This document shows, piece after piece, positions 21,682 to 24,831 of a DNA stretch of 24,831 nucleotides. The stretch is from assembly GCA_048939265.1 (NCBI GenBank), contig JBHLPQ010000033.1:1-24831 (forward strand), written 5' to 3'. Position 1 is the first letter of the stretch, and every line of letters begins with the position of its first letter. The notes below the pieces were generated by a model, which saw nothing but the letters and a program-made list of their open reading frames with translations, was not told the DNA's origin and ran no database searches. The translations under genes and the position numbers were made by a program. The stretch comes from Hodarchaeum sp048939265 (GTDB taxonomy: Archaea; Asgardarchaeota; Heimdallarchaeia; Hodarchaeales; Hodarchaeaceae).

Positions 21682-21712
21682 GAAACCGAGGAGATTTAAA
21701 CGGTTTTTTTTT
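21682..21712 (+). terminator. Hairpin plus T9 terminator after the TIGR04076 gene
   Basis: AAACCG (21683-21688) pairs with CGGTTT (21701-21706) across a 12-base AT-rich loop, and a run of nine T covers 21704-21712. Confidence 0.6.
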
Positions 21713-21763
21713 CAACCATCAGTGAGGAATTAATATTACGCGGCTTAACAGAGAGGGTATTGA

Positions 21764-22405
21764 ATGGCTTATGTGGAAAAAATCAAGTTGGAGATTCCAG
21801 ACGAGGAAATTCTAAAGGATCTAGAAAAGTATTGTTCACTTGCTAAGGATCTTGGAGCTACTGAAGCTAAATTTATTCAAACCAGTCATATTCCTGTGGA
21901 TGACCGTGTTGTTTTAAAATGTATCATTCCGAAATGCTTTGGATACGGTGTTTGCGCCAACTGTCCTCCTCATAGCATTAAACCAGAAGAAACACGAAGG
22001 TATGTGGCTCAATACAAATGGGCAATTACCTTTAAATATGAGGTACCTCCTGAGGTGATTGTAAGAAACAAAGAAACTGTAAAAGAACGAGTGGGGGCTT
22101 ATCAAAGGGTTTTTGAGATTGTTAGTAAAATCGAAAGCACAGCTTTTTACGATGGTTATTATCTCTCAGTTGGATTTGGAGCAGGCTCTTGTAAATCCAC
22201 TTACTGTTGGAAGAACGATTGTGCTGTTTTATTAGGACAGAAGTGTAAATATACCCTGAAAGCAAGACCTAGTATGGAAGCCGTTGGGATTGATTGCTAT
22301 CGGTTAGCTGCAAAACTCGGATGGGATATCTATCCAATTGGGAGTGATGCCAAACCAGAGTCGATCCCTCACGGGACTTTAATGGGCCTAATTCTTATAA
22401 CATAA
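21764..22405 (+). CDS. DUF2284 predicted metal-binding protein
   Basis: The 213-residue protein has the DUF2284 cysteine pattern: Cys53, Cys58, Cys64 and Cys67 in KCIIPKCFGYGVCANCPPH, then Cys143, Cys148, Cys153, Cys161 and Cys178 in the C-terminal half, ending GIDCYRLA. Nine such cysteines suggest iron-sulfur clusters or zinc sites, but no biochemical role is established for the family. ATG 21764 follows the Shine-Dalgarno-like GAGAGGG. The methyltransferase gene starts 16 bases after its stop, so the two are probably co-transcribed. DUF2284 proteins are mostly from anaerobes, which fits an anaerobic lifestyle (inference). Confidence 0.87.
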   Translation: MAYVEKIKLEIPDEEILKDLEKYCSLAKDLGATEAKFIQTSHIPVDDRVVLKCIIPKCFGYGVCANCPPHSIKPEETRRYVAQYKWAITFKYEVPPEVIVRNKETVKERVGAYQRVFEIVSKIESTAFYDGYYLSVGFGAGSCKSTYCWKNDCAVLLGQKCKYTLKARPSMEAVGIDCYRLAAKLGWDIYPIGSDAKPESIPHGTLMGLILIT

Positions 22406-22421
22406 GGAAACGGGCATAAAA

Positions 22422-23054
22422 ATGAATGAAATTTATGATCCTACGAATTTTCCTAGCAAAATGGCTCTTACTGTTATGGAACACTTGGAAAACAATGACC
22501 ATGATGAAAAAATAGTGATTTTAGACATTGGATGTGGAGAAGGAAAAGATGATCTGTACTTAGCTCAGAGTTTAAAGAATAGGCGAATCCTTGCCATTGA
22601 TCCTTCTCACAAGGCAATTCAGAAAGCTAAAGCTAACCTATCAGGACAAACTGATATCGAATTCCAAACTATTGGTTTTCAAGAACTAGACGAAGTTAGT
22701 CAATTCGATGTCATACTTCTCTCTGGTGTATATCACTTTCTCAATAAATCTGATAGAGTGCTGTTTAGAAACAAAATAAAGCGCATTCTAAAACCTCGTG
22801 GGTGGTTTTTCCTTAGTACACTTTCAGATAATGATACCCAATATTATGGTAAAGGGATCCCAGTTCCTAATGACCCTAATTCTTTCATAAAGAGGGGTCT
22901 ACCTTATCTTCATTTTGCTAGTAAGTCAGAATTAAAGGAAGATTTTTGCTTTTTAGAAATAATTCATCTTGATGAATATTATCATAAGAATTATGCAAGT
23001 GATACGGACTATCATACAATGTGGATGGCTGTTTGTAGGAATAGACTTAGTTGA
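22422..23054 (+). CDS. Class I SAM-dependent methyltransferase
   Basis: The 210-residue protein has a Rossmann methyltransferase domain: motif I VILDIGCGEGKDD at 32-44, the acidic residue Asp60 ending strand 2 (ILAIDPSHKAI), FDVILLSGVYHFL as motif IV, and LKPRGWFFLST as motif VI. This is the methyltransf_11/25 pattern used for small molecules as well as for tellurite-resistance-like TehB enzymes; the substrate cannot be told. It follows DUF2284 by 16 bases and is likely the last gene of that pair. A possible hairpin end lies about 100 bases downstream. Confidence 0.9.
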   Translation: MNEIYDPTNFPSKMALTVMEHLENNDHDEKIVILDIGCGEGKDDLYLAQSLKNRRILAIDPSHKAIQKAKANLSGQTDIEFQTIGFQELDEVSQFDVILLSGVYHFLNKSDRVLFRNKIKRILKPRGWFFLSTLSDNDTQYYGKGIPVPNDPNSFIKRGLPYLHFASKSELKEDFCFLEIIHLDEYYHKNYASDTDYHTMWMAVCRNRLS

Positions 23055-23152
23055 TAGATTTCTATTTGCATTCTTTTAATTTAAACAGAAATCGTGTCCC
23101 CTAAGGAAATCATTTGAATCAAATATCTGTATCCAAGTAGTTCAATAGTGTT

Positions 23153-23192
23153 GGGTAAACTGCGGTTTACCCTGGAAATTCACACATTTTTT
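23153..23192 (+). terminator. Perfect 8-bp hairpin, possible terminator or operator
   Basis: GGGTAAAC (23153-23160) and GTTTACCC (23165-23172) pair perfectly around the tetraloop TGCG, and a T6 run lies at 23187-23192. It is about 100 bases past the methyltransferase stop and 167 bases before the ABC ATPase gene. The T run is 14 bases from the stem, so an operator for the ABC gene is an equal option. The rest of 23055-23338 holds only promoter-like AT boxes. Confidence 0.45.
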
Positions 23193-23293
23193 GAATAAAT
23201 CTCACATAGAATGAAATCAGTGATTCTTCCGATACAGTTCTTTACCTACTCAACTATATCGGTTTTCTAGGTATATAACTCTTATTTTCCTAT

Positions 23294-23304
23294 TAAATAT
23301 AAGA
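23294..23304 (+). promoter_or_regulatory. TATA-like box for the MacB-like ABC operon
   Basis: TTAAATATAAG lies about 40 bases before the ATG at 23339, which predicts a short leader of about 10-15 bases. A second AT box, AGGTATATAAC, lies at about 23269-23279. Confidence 0.4.
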
Positions 23305-23338
23305 AATATCATTAAAAAACGCTATTTGGTGAAAATCC

Positions 23339-24079
23339 ATGTCATTAAGAATTGAAGATTTGTCAAAAGATTATAGAATGGGCGAGTTAATTGTATCCGC
23401 TCTCAAAGAAGTCTCTATTTCCATTGAAGTAGGGAAATTCATTGCTGTATTAGGGCCTTCAGGGTCAGGAAAAACAACCCTACTGAACCTAATTGGTGGT
23501 ATTGATCGAGCCACAGCAGGAAAGATTCACTTCAATGGTTTGGAGTTGTCTTCGTTAAAAGAAAAGGAGTTAACTCAGTACCGAAGAAACCATATCGGAT
23601 TCATTTTTCAGTTCTATAACCTCGTGGCATCACTTACTGCATTTGAAAATGTGGAACTAGCTTCGAAGCTTACTCATTCCTCCAGTGAAGCACGTCAGAA
23701 AGCAGAAGAGCTTTTAGAGGAAGTAGGCTTAGGAGACAAGATGTATAAATTTCCAGGACAACTGAGTGGTGGTGAGCAACAAAGAGTAGCTATAGCTAGA
23801 GCGTTAGCTAAAAATCCAAAACTCTTACTAGCGGATGAGCCGACAGGGAACATTGATAGCAAAACAACAGGGAAAATATTGAAATTACTCAAGAAGATCA
23901 ATAAAAACCACCATGTTACCATGATACTCATCACACATAATGTTGGAATCTCGTATCTAGCAGATCAAGTCATTTATTTGAGGGACGGAAAAATTTTCGG
24001 AACGTCTCAATATGATCCCGCAAAAGAAGAAGAATTCTGGGAAACGCTGACAGCTGCTCCTGCTATTGAAAAAGTATAA
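23339..24079 (+). CDS. ABC transporter ATP-binding subunit, MacB/LolD type
   Basis: The 246-residue protein has Walker A GPSGSGKTT with Lys45, the Q-loop FIFQFYNLVASLTAFENV, signature LSGGEQQRVAIARAL from 142 and Walker B LLLADEPTGNID with Glu167, plus the switch His in ITHN. The FQxYNLxxxLTxxENV and ADEPTGNxD forms are typical of the MacB/LolD/FtsE group, whose permeases use mechanical transmission rather than a transport channel. The permease gene follows 17 bases later with its own Shine-Dalgarno. In an archaeon without an outer membrane this group usually exports lipids, peptides or drugs, or serves the envelope (inference). Confidence 0.95.
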   Translation: MSLRIEDLSKDYRMGELIVSALKEVSISIEVGKFIAVLGPSGSGKTTLLNLIGGIDRATAGKIHFNGLELSSLKEKELTQYRRNHIGFIFQFYNLVASLTAFENVELASKLTHSSSEARQKAEELLEEVGLGDKMYKFPGQLSGGEQQRVAIARALAKNPKLLLADEPTGNIDSKTTGKILKLLKKINKNHHVTMILITHNVGISYLADQVIYLRDGKIFGTSQYDPAKEEEFWETLTAAPAIEKV

Positions 24080-24096
24080 TTTCAGGAGGAGTGTAA

Positions 24097-24831
24097 ATGA
24101 AGTTATTTTTTCTTAAAGCTTGGCGAGATTTGAAACGTAAGAAAATTCGATCTGTCCCTATATTCCTTGTCATCATTGTTGGTGGCATTGCATCTATCAT
24201 GTATAGCAATGTTTACCTTACCTGGCTTGAAGCAACAAACGTTTCTTGGGAAGATTATAATTATCATCATCTTCTTGTAACTGTTAATCCTATGGATGCA
24301 GCAAATTTAACAAGACTTGTAGAGCAAACCAAGACGATTTCTGGATTGGATCCTGACTTTGAAGTTCGATCTTTCCTTGAGGTGAAGGTTAGTGAAGAAG
24401 CAGGAGATTCCTGGATTACCACTCGGCTTTATGGAATAAACAGTTCTCGACCTTTGAGTGTAGACTCGTTTTATTACCATACAGATGCTATTGAGACATT
24501 GTTCGAATCCAGTAAACCCAATATATCAGTAGTAGACCAATACACCGCTAAACTTAATGATTGGCAAGTGAATGATACTCTTACAATCTCTGTTGAAGCG
24601 GAAGAAGATCCTTTTGTAGTAAAGACTATTGCGCACGTTGATTCACCAGAGTATATAGTAGCGCCAGGAGCAGCCGCAGCAGAATTCTTTGAATTTTGGT
24701 CTGGCCCTGTCATTTGGATGCGGTATGCTGATTTATTGACTGCCACAAATAACAAAGCACAAGCAAATCAATTAACATTCCATTTTGAAGATCCATCAAA
24801 GAAGAATGAGTTTTTAATCGAACTACTCACG
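24097..24831 (+). CDS. FtsX/MacB-type ABC permease (5' part, cut by window end)
   Basis: The ATG at 24097 follows the strong Shine-Dalgarno AGGAGGA (24084-24090). The frame stays open for 245 codons to the window end. The start KLFFLKAWRDLKRKKIRSVP, then a membrane segment (residues ~19-38, FLVIIVGGIASIMYSNVYL), then a long extracellular domain, is the MacB/FtsX layout: a first transmembrane helix followed by the periplasmic-core type domain. The remaining C-terminal membrane helices lie beyond the window. It is 17 bases from the ATPase stop, so the two are one transporter operon. Confidence 0.88.
   Translation, partial: MKLFFLKAWRDLKRKKIRSVPIFLVIIVGGIASIMYSNVYLTWLEATNVSWEDYNYHHLLVTVNPMDAANLTRLVEQTKTISGLDPDFEVRSFLEVKVSEEAGDSWITTRLYGINSSRPLSVDSFYYHTDAIETLFESSKPNISVVDQYTAKLNDWQVNDTLTISVEAEEDPFVVKTIAHVDSPEYIVAPGAAAAEFFEFWSGPVIWMRYADLLTATNNKAQANQLTFHFEDPSKKNEFLIELLT

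Overview
This is an AT-rich, densely packed stretch with 18 recognisable genes and several small or broken ones, almost certainly from an archaeon. The reasons are TATA-like boxes about 25-35 bases upstream of several starts, starts that look leaderless beside others with a clear Shine-Dalgarno (SD) sequence, hairpin plus T-tract ends, and the family mix (GbsR-type regulator beside an ABC exporter, DUF2284, TIGR04076, YkgJ, UroD-like, CoA ligase). An Asgard (Promethearchaeota) origin is my best guess from that mix, but there is no marker gene to prove it. A run of 10 N at 7519-7528 shows that this is a draft, probably metagenomic, assembly.

Layout. (1) 1-2561, minus strand: a run of two overlapping small zinc-ribbon ORFs, a membrane-anchored alpha/beta hydrolase, a CDC14/PRL-like protein phosphatase and a GNAT acetyltransferase cut by the window edge. 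(2) 2562-2968: a divergent intergenic region with three separate inverted repeats. (3) 2969-5895, plus: a PLP aminotransferase and a fatty acyl-CoA ligase. (4) 5877-13339, minus: a YkgJ-type cysteine-cluster protein, then a sugar-catabolism block read in the order GH1 beta-glycosidase, UroD-like protein, GPH-type sugar symporter and a GH38/GH57-like glycosidase that is split in two by an apparent frameshift at a T7 run. (5) 13659-15884, plus: a secreted protein with three tryptophan-rich repeats of about 178 residues and a beta-rich repetitive tail, divergent from the GH1 operon. (6) 16011-19348: a GbsR/MarR-like repressor divergent from a two-gene ABC-2 exporter, with four tandem ATTTTCGAA-like boxes between them. 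(7) 19572-23054, plus: a membrane GT2 glycosyltransferase, a TIGR04076 protein, a DUF2284 metal-binding protein and a methyltransferase. (8) 23339-end: a MacB/LolD-like ABC ATPase and the first 245 codons of its FtsX/MacB-type permease.

The most interesting part is 6.4-15.9 kb. I infer that it is an archaeal glycan-use locus: a secreted, aromatic-rich repeat protein of unknown family sits back to back with an intracellular glycosidase/transporter operon. No step of that model is proved by sequence alone. The clearest regulatory observations are an 8-bp hairpin that covers half of the SD sequence of the repeat-protein gene, and the tandem operator-like array at the GbsR/ABC promoter.
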